Assembly: GCF_000154445.1 (NCBI RefSeq)
Contig: NZ_DS499554.1
DNA: 64,000 nt
Direction: 5' to 3' (one strand)
Origin: Intestinibacter bartlettii
GTDB lineage: Bacteria; Bacillota; Clostridia; Peptostreptococcales; Peptostreptococcaceae
Position numbers and translations under genes: made by a program. The number at the start of each line of letters is the position of its first letter. Within the stretch, counting starts at the first letter, position 1. Below, piece by piece: positions 9,024 to 18,189 of the stretch. The notes under the pieces are model-generated. The model was not told the DNA's origin and ran no database searches. It saw only the letters and a list, made by a program, of their open reading frames with translations.

Positions 9024-9663
9024 GACAGAAGAAGAAGCGACAAAAAAAGCAATTGAGCAATTAAATGTAAATAAAGACAATATAGAAAATATAAAAGTTG
9101 AAGTTATTGAGGAACCAAATAAAGGTTTTCTAGGATTTATAGGGGCTAAAGATGGTCTTTATAAAATAACTGTAACAGAAAAAGTTGAAATAATAGAAGA
9201 AGTCGAACCAGTAAAAGAAATTGATATAGCAAAAGAGTTCATAGAAACAATGTTACATAATGCAAAAATAAACGCTGATGTAATAGCAACTCAAGAAAAC
9301 AATTTAATAAAAATTGACATTAAAGGAAAAGAAGCGACTACTTTAATCGGTAGACGTGGACAAACTTTAGATGCTGTTCAATTCTTAACTAGTTTAGCTC
9401 TTAATAAAATAAATAAAGATTCTCACTCTAGAGTATTAGTTGATATAGAAAACTATAGAGAAAAAAGAGAGCAATCTTTAATTAGATACGCAAACAAAGT
9501 AGCTAGAGAAGTAGCTAAAACAAAGAAAACAAAAAAACTAGATTATATGAATCCATATGAGAGAAGAATTATACATTCTGCTCTTCAAAATGATAAGTAT
9601 GTAATTACTTACAGCGAAGGAGAAGAGCCACATAGAAGATTAGTAATTGAGTACAAAAGATAA
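8944..9663 (+). CDS. jag: RNA-binding protein Jag/KhpB (SpoIIIJ-associated)
   Basis: 239 aa with the three expected parts: an N-terminal Jag-N domain (LEIRSKTEEEATKKAIEQL), a KH domain with the variant loop IGRRGQTLDAVQFL, and a C-terminal R3H domain (NPYERRIIHSALQ with downstream SEGEEPHRRLVI). Binds RNA, likely with KhpA. The ATG at 8944 has AAGGAGG 12 nt upstream, within yidC, so translation probably begins inside yidC with an 80-nt out-of-frame overlap. The Gln/Asn-rich first 20 residues are extra to the Jag-N domain. Confidence 0.93.
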   Translation: MKNQAEVVNQAKNNNQAAIKSLEIRSKTEEEATKKAIEQLNVNKDNIENIKVEVIEEPNKGFLGFIGAKDGLYKITVTEKVEIIEEVEPVKEIDIAKEFIETMLHNAKINADVIATQENNLIKIDIKGKEATTLIGRRGQTLDAVQFLTSLALNKINKDSHSRVLVDIENYREKREQSLIRYANKVAREVAKTKKTKKLDYMNPYERRIIHSALQNDKYVITYSEGEEPHRRLVIEYKR

Positions 9664-9667
9664 TTTA

Positions 9668-9706
9668 AAGACCTCCTAAGATTTAGGGGGTTTTCTTTTT
9701 AACGAT
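9668..9706 (+). terminator. Terminator after jag
   Basis: ACCTCCTAA / TTAGGGGGT stem with a 3-nt loop followed by TTTTCTTTTT. Ends the rnpA-yidD-yidC-jag transcript. Confidence 0.8.
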
Positions 9707-9831
9707 TATTTTTTAAAATATTTTGATAGATATTTATAGAATTTGTAATTTAGGTATAAAATGTTAATAAGCGGTTATACAAAATTAAATTGAGATTGGA
9801 AATATAATTAAAAAGTATAGAGGTGATAAAT

Positions 9832-11211
9832 TTGTTTATAGATGATACAATAGCAGCGATTGCTACAGCACCTGGAGAAGGTGGAATCGGAATAATAAGA
9901 ATAAGTGGAAGTAATTCATTAAAAGTTGCAGAAGAAATATTTAAAGCTGTATCTGGTAAAAAAATAAGTGAATATAATTCAAGAACATTAGTGTATGGAA
10001 ATATATTTGACGGCGAAAAAAGAATAGATGAAGTTTTAGTAGCTTATATGGAAGGACCTAGATCATATACTGGTGAAGATGTTATTGAAATAAATTGTCA
10101 CGGTGGATTTATTTCAGTAAAGAAAATATTAGAATTAATTTTAACTAAAGATGTTAGATTAGCAGAAGCTGGTGAATTTACAAAGAGAGCATTCTTAAAC
10201 GGAAGAATAGATTTATCTCAAGCAGAAGCAGTAATAGACGTAATAAAATCTAAAACTGATAAAGCACAAGAGGTTGCTCAAAATCAATTAGAAGGTTCTT
10301 TAGCAAATAAGATAAAAAGTTTAAGACTTAAAGTTACAGAAGTTTTAGCACAATTAGAAGTATCTATAGATTTCTCTGATGAAGATGTAGAAGATGTTAC
10401 TTATAAAGAAATAGAAGAAAAATCTTTAGAGTTAAGAGAAGAAATTAAAAAATTATACGATTCAGCTGAAAGCGGAAAAATACTTAGAGATGGATTAAAA
10501 ACAGTAATAATCGGTAAACCAAACGTAGGGAAATCTTCACTATTAAATTCTATATTAGGAGAAAATAGAGCGATAGTAACAGAAATAGCTGGTACTACAA
10601 GAGACGTTATAGAAGAATTCGTAAATATTAAAGGAATCCCACTAAAAATAGTGGATACTGCTGGAATAAGAGAAACAGAAGATATAGTTGAAAAAATAGG
10701 TGTACAAAAATCTAAAGAGTCTATAGATTCAGCAGATTTAGTGATAATAGTTTTAGATTCATCAAAATCATTAACTGATGAGGATTTAGAAATATTAGAA
10801 AGTGCAAAAAGCAAAAAAACTATAGTTTTATTAAATAAAATAGATTTAGATCAAGCAATAGATGAAACAGCTATTGAAGAATTTGTAGGAAAAGATAATA
10901 TAATAAAAATTTCAGCATTAAAAAATGAGGGAATTGAACAAATACATGATAAAATAGAGTCAATGGTATTTGCGGGAGATGTTAAAAGTTCATCAAATCT
11001 TGTTATAACAAATTCAAGACATAAAGATGCATTATTCAAAGCATATAACTCAATAAATGATGCAATAGATGGAATAGAACAAAGATTACCATATGATTTT
11101 ATAGAAGTTGACTTTAAAAATATCTGGGATTACTTAGGATATATAAACGGAGATACAGTACAAGAAGATTTATTAGATACAATCTTCAGCAACTTCTGTA
11201 TAGGAAAATAA
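9832..11211 (+). CDS. mnmE: tRNA modification GTPase MnmE
   Basis: With MnmG it makes the 5-carboxymethylaminomethyl group on wobble U34 of tRNA. It has an N-terminal tetrahydrofolate-binding domain (DDTIAAIATAPGEGGIGIIRISG), a helical domain, and an inserted GTPase domain with G1 GKPNVGKSSLLN, G3 DTAG and G4 NKID, ending in the invariant FCIGK whose Cys is catalytic. TTG at 9832, 6-7 nt after AGAGGTG, gives MFIDDTIAAI; the GTG at 9823 lies inside that Shine-Dalgarno and is less likely. 459 aa, full length. Confidence 0.96.
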   Translation: MFIDDTIAAIATAPGEGGIGIIRISGSNSLKVAEEIFKAVSGKKISEYNSRTLVYGNIFDGEKRIDEVLVAYMEGPRSYTGEDVIEINCHGGFISVKKILELILTKDVRLAEAGEFTKRAFLNGRIDLSQAEAVIDVIKSKTDKAQEVAQNQLEGSLANKIKSLRLKVTEVLAQLEVSIDFSDEDVEDVTYKEIEEKSLELREEIKKLYDSAESGKILRDGLKTVIIGKPNVGKSSLLNSILGENRAIVTEIAGTTRDVIEEFVNIKGIPLKIVDTAGIRETEDIVEKIGVQKSKESIDSADLVIIVLDSSKSLTDEDLEILESAKSKKTIVLLNKIDLDQAIDETAIEEFVGKDNIIKISALKNEGIEQIHDKIESMVFAGDVKSSSNLVITNSRHKDALFKAYNSINDAIDGIEQRLPYDFIEVDFKNIWDYLGYINGDTVQEDLLDTIFSNFCIGK

Positions 11212-11225
11212 TAATTATGATTTTA

Positions 11226-11284
11226 AACAAGATATAAATTTATGTTTAGGAAAATTGAACTAAAAAATATATTTATATCTTGTT
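11226..11284. repeat. 14-bp perfect inverted repeat in the mnmE-mnmG gap
   Basis: AACAAGATATAAAT (11226-11239) is the exact reverse complement of ATTTATATCTTGTT (11271-11284), with a 31-nt spacer. No T-tract follows, so it is not a standard terminator; an imperfect terminator for mnmE or a regulatory stem remain possible. Confidence 0.5.
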
Positions 11285-11344
11285 GATTTTAAACGGTATA
11301 AGTTTATAATTTATAGATGTGAAATAAACTATGTGATATAGAGA

Positions 11345-11360
11345 TGTTTCTCGTGAAACA
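11345..11360. promoter_or_regulatory. parS-like chromosome segregation site
   Basis: TGTTTCTCGTGAAACA matches the 16-bp Firmicutes parS consensus TGTTTCACGTGAAACA at 15 of 16 positions (T for A at position 7). It lies in the mnmE-mnmG gap about 5 kb from oriC, a usual place for parS, and just before noc and parB. Function is inferred from the motif. Confidence 0.8.
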
Positions 11361-11379
11361 TTTTTAGAAAGGAGCAAAA

Positions 11380-13275
11380 ATGATAACATTTGATGCAGGA
11401 AATTATGATGTAATCGTTGTTGGTGCTGGACATGCTGGGTGTGAAGCTGCATTAGCTTCAGCTAGAATGGGATGCAAAACATTAATGGTTACATTAACAC
11501 TTGATTCAATAGGAATGATGCCTTGTAACCCATCAATAGGTGGAACAGGAAAAGGACAATTAGTAAAAGAAATAGATGCCCTTGGTGGTGAAATGGGAGT
11601 TAATACAGATAAAACTTTTATACAAAGTAGAATGTTAAATACTGCAAAAGGTCCAGCAGTACACTCATTAAGAGCTCAAGCAGATAAATTTAAATATCAT
11701 ACAGAAATGAAAAAAACACTAGAAAATGAACCTAACTTAGAAATAGTTATGGATGAAGTTGTTGATTTAATCAATGATGGAAAAGTAATAAAAGGTGTTA
11801 TAACTAGAATGGGATGTAAATATCATTCTAAAGCAGTTGTATTAGCAACAGGAGTTTACTTAAACTCATTAATTTATATAGGTGAAGTAACGCTAAATGA
11901 AGGACCTAATGGATTAGGTTATGCAGAAAAATTAACTGATAAATTAGTTGATTTAGGATTAGACATGAGAAGATTCAAAACTGGTACACCAGCAAGAATC
12001 CATAGAGATAGTATAGATTTCTCTCAAATGGTTATCCAAGAAGGAGACGAAAAAATAACACCATTCTCATTTATGAGTGATGATTTAAAAATAGACCAAG
12101 TTCCTTGCTATTTAGCTAGAACTAACTTAGATACACATAAAGTTATAATGGACAACATAAATAGATCAGCTATGTACGGCGGAAAAATCCATAGTACAGG
12201 GCCAAGATATTGTCCATCAATAGAAGATAAAGTTGTAAGATTTAATGATAAAGAATCACATCAAACATTTATCGAACCAGAAGGTTTAGATACTAAAGAA
12301 ATGTACATTCAAGGTATATCTACAAGTTTACCTTATGAAGTTCAAATTCAAATGTACAGAAGTATGAAAGGTCTTGAAAATTGTAAAATAATGAGACCAG
12401 CATATGCAATAGAATATGATTGCTTAAATCCGACACAATTAAAAGCATCACTTGAAATAAAAGTTACAGAAAACTTATTCAGTGCAGGGCAATTTAATGG
12501 TACATCAGGATATGAAGAAGCAGCAGCCCAAGGACTTATGGCTGGTATAAATGCTGCTAGAAAAATACAAGGAAAAGAACCATTTATATTAGACAGATCG
12601 GAAGCATATATCGGTGTTTTAATTGATGATTTAATAACTAAAGGAACTAACGAACCTTATAGAATGATGACATCAAGAGCAGAATATAGACTTTACTTAA
12701 GACAAGATAATGCAGATATGAGACTTACTGAAAAAGGATATGAAATAGGTCTTGCAAGCCAAGAAAGATATGATAGATTCTTAACTAAAAAAGCTTTAGT
12801 AGAAGCTGAATTAGAAAGATTAAAAACTGAAAGAGTTACACCAAAAGAAGTAAATGAATTATTAGTTGAAAAAGGTGCATCAGAAATAAAAGTAGGATTA
12901 TCTTTATATGATTTCTTAAAAAGACCAGAAGTAACTTATGAGTTATTAGAACAAATAGGAAAAGCAGCATCAGAAGAAGTTCCTTATGATGTAAAAGAAC
13001 AATGTGTGATAATGTCTAAATATGAAGGATATATAGATAAACAATTAAAACAAATAGATCAATTTAAAAAATTAGAAAACAAAAAACTATCAGAGGATAT
13101 AGATTATTCAACAATAGAAGGTCTTAGAATAGAAGCTAGACAAAAACTTAATGATATTAAACCAATATCAATAGGTCAGGCGTCTAGAATTTCAGGTGTT
13201 TCTCCTGCTGACATATCTGTATTACTTATCTATCTTGAACAAATGAGAAGAACAAGAGGTGGAAACAATGAGTAA
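11380..13275 (+). CDS. mnmG: tRNA uridine-5-carboxymethylaminomethyl modification enzyme MnmG (GidA)
   Basis: FAD- and NADH-dependent partner of MnmE. The 631 residues have the N-terminal Rossmann motif VVGAGHAGCEAALASAR, the two signatures PCNPSIGGTGKG and GTSGYEEAAAQGLMAG, and GPRYCPSIEDK with catalytic cysteines. The C-terminal helical tail ends SPADISVLLIYLEQ. The ATG has AAAGGAG 5 nt upstream. A parS-like site lies 20 bp before the start. Its stop overlaps the rsmG start by 8 nt. Confidence 0.97.
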   Translation: MITFDAGNYDVIVVGAGHAGCEAALASARMGCKTLMVTLTLDSIGMMPCNPSIGGTGKGQLVKEIDALGGEMGVNTDKTFIQSRMLNTAKGPAVHSLRAQADKFKYHTEMKKTLENEPNLEIVMDEVVDLINDGKVIKGVITRMGCKYHSKAVVLATGVYLNSLIYIGEVTLNEGPNGLGYAEKLTDKLVDLGLDMRRFKTGTPARIHRDSIDFSQMVIQEGDEKITPFSFMSDDLKIDQVPCYLARTNLDTHKVIMDNINRSAMYGGKIHSTGPRYCPSIEDKVVRFNDKESHQTFIEPEGLDTKEMYIQGISTSLPYEVQIQMYRSMKGLENCKIMRPAYAIEYDCLNPTQLKASLEIKVTENLFSAGQFNGTSGYEEAAAQGLMAGINAARKIQGKEPFILDRSEAYIGVLIDDLITKGTNEPYRMMTSRAEYRLYLRQDNADMRLTEKGYEIGLASQERYDRFLTKKALVEAELERLKTERVTPKEVNELLVEKGASEIKVGLSLYDFLKRPEVTYELLEQIGKAASEEVPYDVKEQCVIMSKYEGYIDKQLKQIDQFKKLENKKLSEDIDYSTIEGLRIEARQKLNDIKPISIGQASRISGVSPADISVLLIYLEQMRRTRGGNNE

Positions 13276-13987
13276 TATAGATATATTAAGACAAGGTATA
13301 GAGGATTTTGGAATAGAGGCTAGCGATAAAATGCTAGCTGATTTCCAAAAATATAAAGAGATATTAGTTGAATGGAATCAAAAAATGAACCTAACAGGAA
13401 TAGAAGATGAAAAAGAAGTATTTATAAAACACTTCTTAGATTCCATATCTGCTGTTTCAAAAGGTTATATAAAAAATGGAATGTCTTTAATAGATGTTGG
13501 TACAGGAGCTGGATTCCCAGGAATGCCTCTTAGAATAAGTTTACCAGACTTAAAAGTAACATTACTTGATTCTTTAAATAAAAGAATTAACTTTTTACAA
13601 GAGGTAGCAAATCAAATAGACATAGATGATATAGAATTCATCCATGGAAGAGCTGAAGATTTCGGAAAAGATGAAAACTATAGAGAATGTTTTGATATAG
13701 CAACTGCAAGAGCTGTTGCTGGATTACCTGCCCTTATGGAATTTTGTGTTCCATTTGTTAAAGTCGGTGGACATTTTGTATGCTTAAAGGGACCAAATGC
13801 CAATTTAGAATTAGAAGAATCTAAAAAAGCTATGGAAGTATTAGGTGTTGAGTATATTGAAAAAATAGATATAAAATTACCAGAAATAGATTTAGATCAC
13901 AATATATTAGTATTTAAGAAAGTTAAAAATACTCCAAGTAAATACCCTAGAAAAGCTGGGAAAGTTACTAAAAATCCTATAAAGTAA
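13268..13987 (+). CDS. rsmG: 16S rRNA (guanine527-N7)-methyltransferase RsmG
   Basis: SAM-dependent methylase of the 530 loop (formerly GidB), 239 aa. The SAM-binding motif DVGTGAGFPGMPL and the segment FDIATARAVAGLPALMEF are diagnostic. ATG at 13268 overlaps the mnmG stop (ATGAGTAA) and has AGAGG about 8 nt upstream; a GTG 9 nt earlier is less well placed. The C-terminus has a basic tail (KYPRKAGKVTKNPIK), as in other Gram-positive members. Confidence 0.96.
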   Translation: MSNIDILRQGIEDFGIEASDKMLADFQKYKEILVEWNQKMNLTGIEDEKEVFIKHFLDSISAVSKGYIKNGMSLIDVGTGAGFPGMPLRISLPDLKVTLLDSLNKRINFLQEVANQIDIDDIEFIHGRAEDFGKDENYRECFDIATARAVAGLPALMEFCVPFVKVGGHFVCLKGPNANLELEESKKAMEVLGVEYIEKIDIKLPEIDLDHNILVFKKVKNTPSKYPRKAGKVTKNPIK

Positions 13988-14146
13988 TATATAAATTTTT
14001 ATAAACTTAAAAATATAAAGGATTATATCGTAAAATGAAGAATAATATTCATAAAGAATGTTGGTAAATCGAAATAAATAGTTTAATAAGTAATAATAAA
14101 GTAATCAGTTTAGATATAAAAAAGTTATAAATAAGAGGGGTATGTT

Positions 14147-14932
14147 ATGGAAGAGAAAATAGTAAGAGAAATACCGATTGAAGAGATAGTTCCAAATCCA
14201 TATCAGCCAAGAAAAGTATTTTCTGAAAAGTCGTTGGAAGAATTAAAGAATTCGATTGAAAGTTATGGAGTGCTACAGCCAATTACTGTGAGAAAAAAAG
14301 GCGATAAGTTTGAATTAGTTGCTGGTGAAAGAAGGCTTAGAGCAGCTAAATTGGCTAATTTAAAAACTATACCAGCAATATTGCATGATATGTCTGATGA
14401 AACATCAGCTGTACTAGCATTATTAGAAAATTTGCAAAGAGAAGATTTGAATTTCATAGAAGAGGCTTTGGGCTATGAAAACTTAATAAAAGAGCATAAT
14501 TTTACTCAACAACAATTAGCTCAAAAATTGGGTAAAAACCAATCAACAATAGCAAATAAGTTGAGAATATTAAAATTGCCTCAATCTATAAAGGAATCAT
14601 TAGTTGAAAATGGGCTTACAGAAAGACATGCTAGGGCTTTGCTTAAATTACCTAATGAAGAGTTAATGGATGAGGTAATACAAAAAGTCACTAAGAATGA
14701 ACTTACAGTTAAAAAGACTGAAAAGCTTATAAAAGATATACTAGAAAGTATAGAATTAGAAAATAATCCAGAAAAAAAACAAAATATAAAATGTTCTATG
14801 AGTATAAGAATTTATCTTAATACATTAAAACAAGCTTATGATGCAATATTAAATACAGGCATCGAAGCTAAATATAACGAAATAGATAAGGGTGATTACA
14901 TGGAGGTCGTTGTAAAAATCCCTAAAAAATAG
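14147..14932 (+). CDS. noc: Nucleoid occlusion protein Noc (ParB paralogue)
   Basis: DNA-binding CTPase-fold protein that in Bacillus blocks septum formation over the nucleoid. The 261 residues show the ParB N-domain (IVPNPYQPRKVF, GVLQPITVRKK), the CTP-binding AGERRLRAAK and ENLQREDLNFIEEA motifs, and a helix-turn-helix with GKNQSTIANKLRILKLP, which is the Noc-type rather than Spo0J-type sequence. It follows rsmG as in most Firmicutes. Assignment as Noc rather than a second ParB rests on that HTH and on position. Confidence 0.85.
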   Translation: MEEKIVREIPIEEIVPNPYQPRKVFSEKSLEELKNSIESYGVLQPITVRKKGDKFELVAGERRLRAAKLANLKTIPAILHDMSDETSAVLALLENLQREDLNFIEEALGYENLIKEHNFTQQQLAQKLGKNQSTIANKLRILKLPQSIKESLVENGLTERHARALLKLPNEELMDEVIQKVTKNELTVKKTEKLIKDILESIELENNPEKKQNIKCSMSIRIYLNTLKQAYDAILNTGIEAKYNEIDKGDYMEVVVKIPKK

Positions 14933-14933
14933 A

Positions 14934-14960
14934 ATTACTGCATAGCAGTAATTTTTTTTT
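14934..14960 (+). terminator. Terminator between noc and parB
   Basis: ATTACTGC / GCAGTAAT stem with a 3-nt ATA loop followed by a run of T. It separates noc from parB in the 82-bp gap where soj (parA) would be expected. Confidence 0.9.
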
Positions 14961-15014
14961 AACATAGTTTCGTAACGAATAAAGATAATTAAAATTTTAG
15001 GAGGATAAAATTTA

Positions 15015-15836
15015 ATGTTAGAGCAAAAATTAGATAAGATATCACAAGAAAATCAAAATCAAGTCGTAAATATAAAAATATCTGATGTATATCCAAATGG
15101 TGACCAACCAAGAATATATTTTGATGAGGATAAAATAATAGCATTATGTGAATCTATAAAAAAACATGGAGTACTTCAACCAATAGTTGTTAGACCAGAT
15201 GATGAGGGAAGATACATGATTATTGCTGGTGAAAGAAGATACAGAGCAAGTATAATGGCTAATAAAGAATCTATTCCAGCAATAATAAAAGATATGCCGA
15301 TTAAAGAAGTATTAGAAATTGCATTAGTCGAGAATTTACAAAGAGAAAACTTAAATATAATAGAAGAGGCAAAAGCATATAAAAATTTAATAGATAAACA
15401 TAAATCAACACAAGAAGAATTAGCAGAATTAGTTGGAAGAAGTAGACCTTATATAACTAATACGATGAGATTATTAAATTTATCTGATGAAGTAAAAAAA
15501 TATATAGAACTAGAAAAAATTTCGCCAGGGCATGGGAAGGCGTTACTAAGGGTTAGTAACAAAGAGAAACAGATTGGATTAGCACAGCAAATAATCAAAG
15601 AAAATTTATCTGTAAGAAAAACAGAAGAAATAATAAAAGGTATGCTAGAAGAAAAAAAAATAAAAAATAAATCAAAAGAAAAAGATATATTTATAAAAGA
15701 CATAGAAGAAAGGTTAATGAATACTTTGGGCACTAAAGTCAATATATCAACTGGAAATAAAAAGGGAAAAATTGAGATAGAATATTATACAGATGACGAT
15801 TTAAATGATATAATAGATAGACTTTTAGAGGAATAA
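15015..15836 (+). CDS. parB: Chromosome partitioning protein ParB (Spo0J)
   Basis: Centromere-binding CTPase that loads at parS and recruits SMC. The 273 residues contain ISDVYPNGDQPRIYF, AGERRYRASIMA, VENLQRENLNIIEEA and the Spo0J-type HTH GRSRPYITNTMRLLNL followed by ISPGHGKALL, then a C-terminal dimerisation domain. AGGAGG precedes the ATG. The usual upstream soj/parA gene is missing; see findings. Confidence 0.92.
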   Translation: MLEQKLDKISQENQNQVVNIKISDVYPNGDQPRIYFDEDKIIALCESIKKHGVLQPIVVRPDDEGRYMIIAGERRYRASIMANKESIPAIIKDMPIKEVLEIALVENLQRENLNIIEEAKAYKNLIDKHKSTQEELAELVGRSRPYITNTMRLLNLSDEVKKYIELEKISPGHGKALLRVSNKEKQIGLAQQIIKENLSVRKTEEIIKGMLEEKKIKNKSKEKDIFIKDIEERLMNTLGTKVNISTGNKKGKIEIEYYTDDDLNDIIDRLLEE

Positions 15837-16151
15837 AAAAAATATTATAAATAAAAATTCTTTTAAAAGGTAATAAAATCTGGAAAGGTTAATATTTTTT
15901 ATTATTAAAAATTATAAATATAAAATAAGAGTGGATATTTTAAAAATAGAAATATTTGCATAGTGAATAGTAGTGCGATTATACTTCATTTAGAAAAATA
16001 TAAATTAAAGTACAATTAATCACTAAATTTCATTAAAAATAGAATTTTTAGAAAAAAATGTAAATTATAGTGATGTAATTAATGTAAGTATAAGTTATAA
16101 TTATATTATAATAATTAGTAATAATAAATAATGTTAAAGTGGGTGAGATAT
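15837..16151. other. Intergenic region, parB to XRE regulator
   Basis: About 315 bp, extremely A/T-rich. No coding sequence, RNA gene or clear hairpin is visible. A TATTATAATAATT run near 16103-16116 could hold a -10 element for the regulator. Confidence 0.4.
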
Positions 16152-17444
16152 ATGAACATATTGAGTTTAGGGGAAAAGATAAAAAAACTCAGAAAAGAAA
16201 AAAATATGACCTTAAAGGAATTAGCGGGCGATAGAATAACAGCTGCACAAATAAGTCATATCGAAAGGGACAAATCTCATACAAGTTATGAACTTTTAGA
16301 ATATTTATCTGAGAGGCTAGATGTCAGTATAGATTATCTTTTAGAGACAAAAGAAATGCAATCTAAAAAAATCACTGATAATTTGATTTTAGAAAGTGAA
16401 ATATATATAAAAAAAGGTGAACTTGATGATGCCGAAAAAGAAATACATCAAATAATTGAAATATGCGAGGAATATGACCTTTCTGAGAATTACGGAAAAT
16501 GTAATTATTTATTGGGAAATATTTATTTAAAAAGAAAAGATAGCAGAAAAGCTAATTTTTACTTTGAAAAGGCATTATTCTATTTTATAAAAAATGATGA
16601 TAAAAAGAGAATATTTGAATGTTATATGAATTCAGCAGATATATATTTTGAAGATGGATTCTATCAAGTAGCTTTAACAAATTATAGTTTTGCTAAAGAT
16701 ATATTAAATCAAATAACTACAGATGAACCAGATACATATAAAGATTTATATAGTAAAATATCTAAATGTTATATGAGAATGGATGATAGCGAAAAAGCAT
16801 TAGAATATATAGAACTAATAGGTAGTATAGATAATAATTATTCTCCAACACAAGAAGTAGAAATGTTAGTATTAAAGGCTAAAAAATTACTATCGGAAGG
16901 AAAGTATTTAGATTCAAAAAATTACTTTACAAAAGCACTTAAGATAATAGAGAAAGAAGAAAATAAGGACAAATTAGCTCAAGTGTACTTAACAGTGGGT
17001 AAAATTTATGGGGAAATGGGAGATAACGAAAAATTACTTCAGTATTCGGAAAAAGTATATGATTTAAAAAAATCTGATTCAGATGAATACATGATGGATA
17101 GTTTATTTAACATTATAGAATCATATATAGATTCAAATAATTTTGAACAAGCTAAAAAATACTCTAAATTAGCATTAGCAGCAGCAATAAAAACAAAAAG
17201 TAAATACGATGAATTTAGGGCATTAAAATATTATTGTGATATATATAAATATAAAGGCGAGACAGAAATATCAATTGAATATCTTCTTAAATGTATTGAT
17301 ATAGTTTCCGCATTAGACAAAGAAGAAGTTTTAGGAAATTTATATATAGAACTTGGACAATTATATTCAGGAATATCTAAGGATAAAGAATTAGAATGTT
17401 ACCAAAAAGGTGTAACTATATTTAAAAACTTGGAAATAATATAA
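16152..17444 (+). CDS. XRE-family helix-turn-helix regulator with tetratricopeptide repeats
   Basis: 430 aa. Residues about 5-65 form a Cro/CI-type HTH (GEKIKKLRKEKNMTLKELA ... AAQISHIERDKS ... LSERLDVSIDYLL). The rest is a string of TPR helices (for example GKCNYLLGNIYLKRKDSRKA and KLAQVYLTVGKIYGEMGDNEK). The layout resembles peptide- or protein-sensing regulators of the RRNPP type, but no signal peptide gene is visible next to it. ATG at 16152, five nt after GGGTGAG, is preferred over the one 21 nt upstream. Target genes unknown. Confidence 0.85.
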   Translation: MNILSLGEKIKKLRKEKNMTLKELAGDRITAAQISHIERDKSHTSYELLEYLSERLDVSIDYLLETKEMQSKKITDNLILESEIYIKKGELDDAEKEIHQIIEICEEYDLSENYGKCNYLLGNIYLKRKDSRKANFYFEKALFYFIKNDDKKRIFECYMNSADIYFEDGFYQVALTNYSFAKDILNQITTDEPDTYKDLYSKISKCYMRMDDSEKALEYIELIGSIDNNYSPTQEVEMLVLKAKKLLSEGKYLDSKNYFTKALKIIEKEENKDKLAQVYLTVGKIYGEMGDNEKLLQYSEKVYDLKKSDSDEYMMDSLFNIIESYIDSNNFEQAKKYSKLALAAAIKTKSKYDEFRALKYYCDIYKYKGETEISIEYLLKCIDIVSALDKEEVLGNLYIELGQLYSGISKDKELECYQKGVTIFKNLEII

Positions 17445-17454
17445 TAGAAATATA

Positions 17455-17482
17455 AAAGCTAGACTCTAGGGTCTAGTTTTTG
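17455..17482 (+). terminator. Terminator after the XRE-TPR regulator
   Basis: CTAGAC / GTCTAG stem (17459-17464 / 17471-17476) followed by TTTTTG. Confidence 0.7.
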
Positions 17483-17572
17483 TAATTTATTTAAAATAAT
17501 TTATATAGTTAAGTGAAAAAACAAAAGATATATGATAATATGATTATGAAAATCAATAAAAGAAAGGAGTAT

Positions 17573-17594
17573 GCCGAAATAACATAATTTTGGC
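17573..17594 (+). promoter_or_regulatory. Hairpin between Shine-Dalgarno and start codon of the DUF3343 gene
   Basis: GCCGAAAT / ATTTTGGC pair over 8 bp (one G-U) with a 6-nt loop. AAAGGAG lies at 17563-17569 and the first ATG at 17606, so the hairpin would shorten an otherwise 36-nt gap. Function is inference. Confidence 0.45.
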
Positions 17595-17605
17595 AACTAA
17601 ATATT

Positions 17606-17866
17606 ATGAATGAAATGTATATAATATCATTTAATTCAACGCATCAAGCAATAAAATGTGATAAAGCTTTTGGCAAAAATGAAATAGATTATACTGTTTT
17701 ACCTACACCAAGGGAAATTAGTCAAAGTTGCGGGATGTCTATTAGATTTGGATTAGAAGACATAGATACAATTAAAGAAATTATTGATCAAAATCAAATT
17801 GAATATAAATCAATGTATAGAATATTTAAAGAAGATGGAAAAAAACAAGTAGAAGAAATTAATTAA
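17606..17866 (+). CDS. DUF3343 protein (putative Se/S carrier-like)
   Basis: 86 aa matching the DUF3343 family: N-terminal YIISFNSTHQAIKCDKAF, then PTPREISQSCGMSIRFGLED with the conserved CG dipeptide. Family members have been suggested to carry sulfur or selenium because of the conserved Cys, which is not established. It is followed after 16 nt by a DUF951 gene and then the rpsF operon. The start could be ATG 17606 or ATG 17615 (MYIISFNS); neither has an adjacent Shine-Dalgarno unless the upstream hairpin forms. Confidence 0.8.
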   Translation: MNEMYIISFNSTHQAIKCDKAFGKNEIDYTVLPTPREISQSCGMSIRFGLEDIDTIKEIIDQNQIEYKSMYRIFKEDGKKQVEEIN

Positions 17867-17882
17867 GAAGGGGGAGTTTAAT

Positions 17883-18074
17883 ATGCCATTAAACCTTAAT
17901 GTAGGAGATACAGTTGAATTAAAAAAGCAACATGCTTGTGGTTGTAAGGAATTTCAAATAATAAGAGTAGGAATGGATATTAAAATAAAATGTAAAAATT
18001 GTGGCAGACTTATAATGCTAGATAGACCTACATTAGAAAAAAGAACAAAAAAGGTAATCCCTAAAGGTGAATAA
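17883..18074 (+). CDS. DUF951 protein (YyzM-like)
   Basis: A 63-aa protein with NVGDTVELKKQHACGCKEFQI and KCKNCGRLIMLDRPTLEKR. The cysteines (CGC and CKNC) suggest a small zinc ribbon. The family is conserved upstream of rpsF or near parB in Firmicutes; its role is unknown. AAGGGGGAG precedes the ATG. Confidence 0.88.
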   Translation: MPLNLNVGDTVELKKQHACGCKEFQIIRVGMDIKIKCKNCGRLIMLDRPTLEKRTKKVIPKGE

Positions 18075-18189
18075 AATATTAGTATAATTATTCAAAAATG
18101 ATTAAAAATATAATTATAAGAAAACTTAAATAAATCAAAAATAAACCTTGATATATTTATATAATGATGATAAAATAGACAAGTATGAG

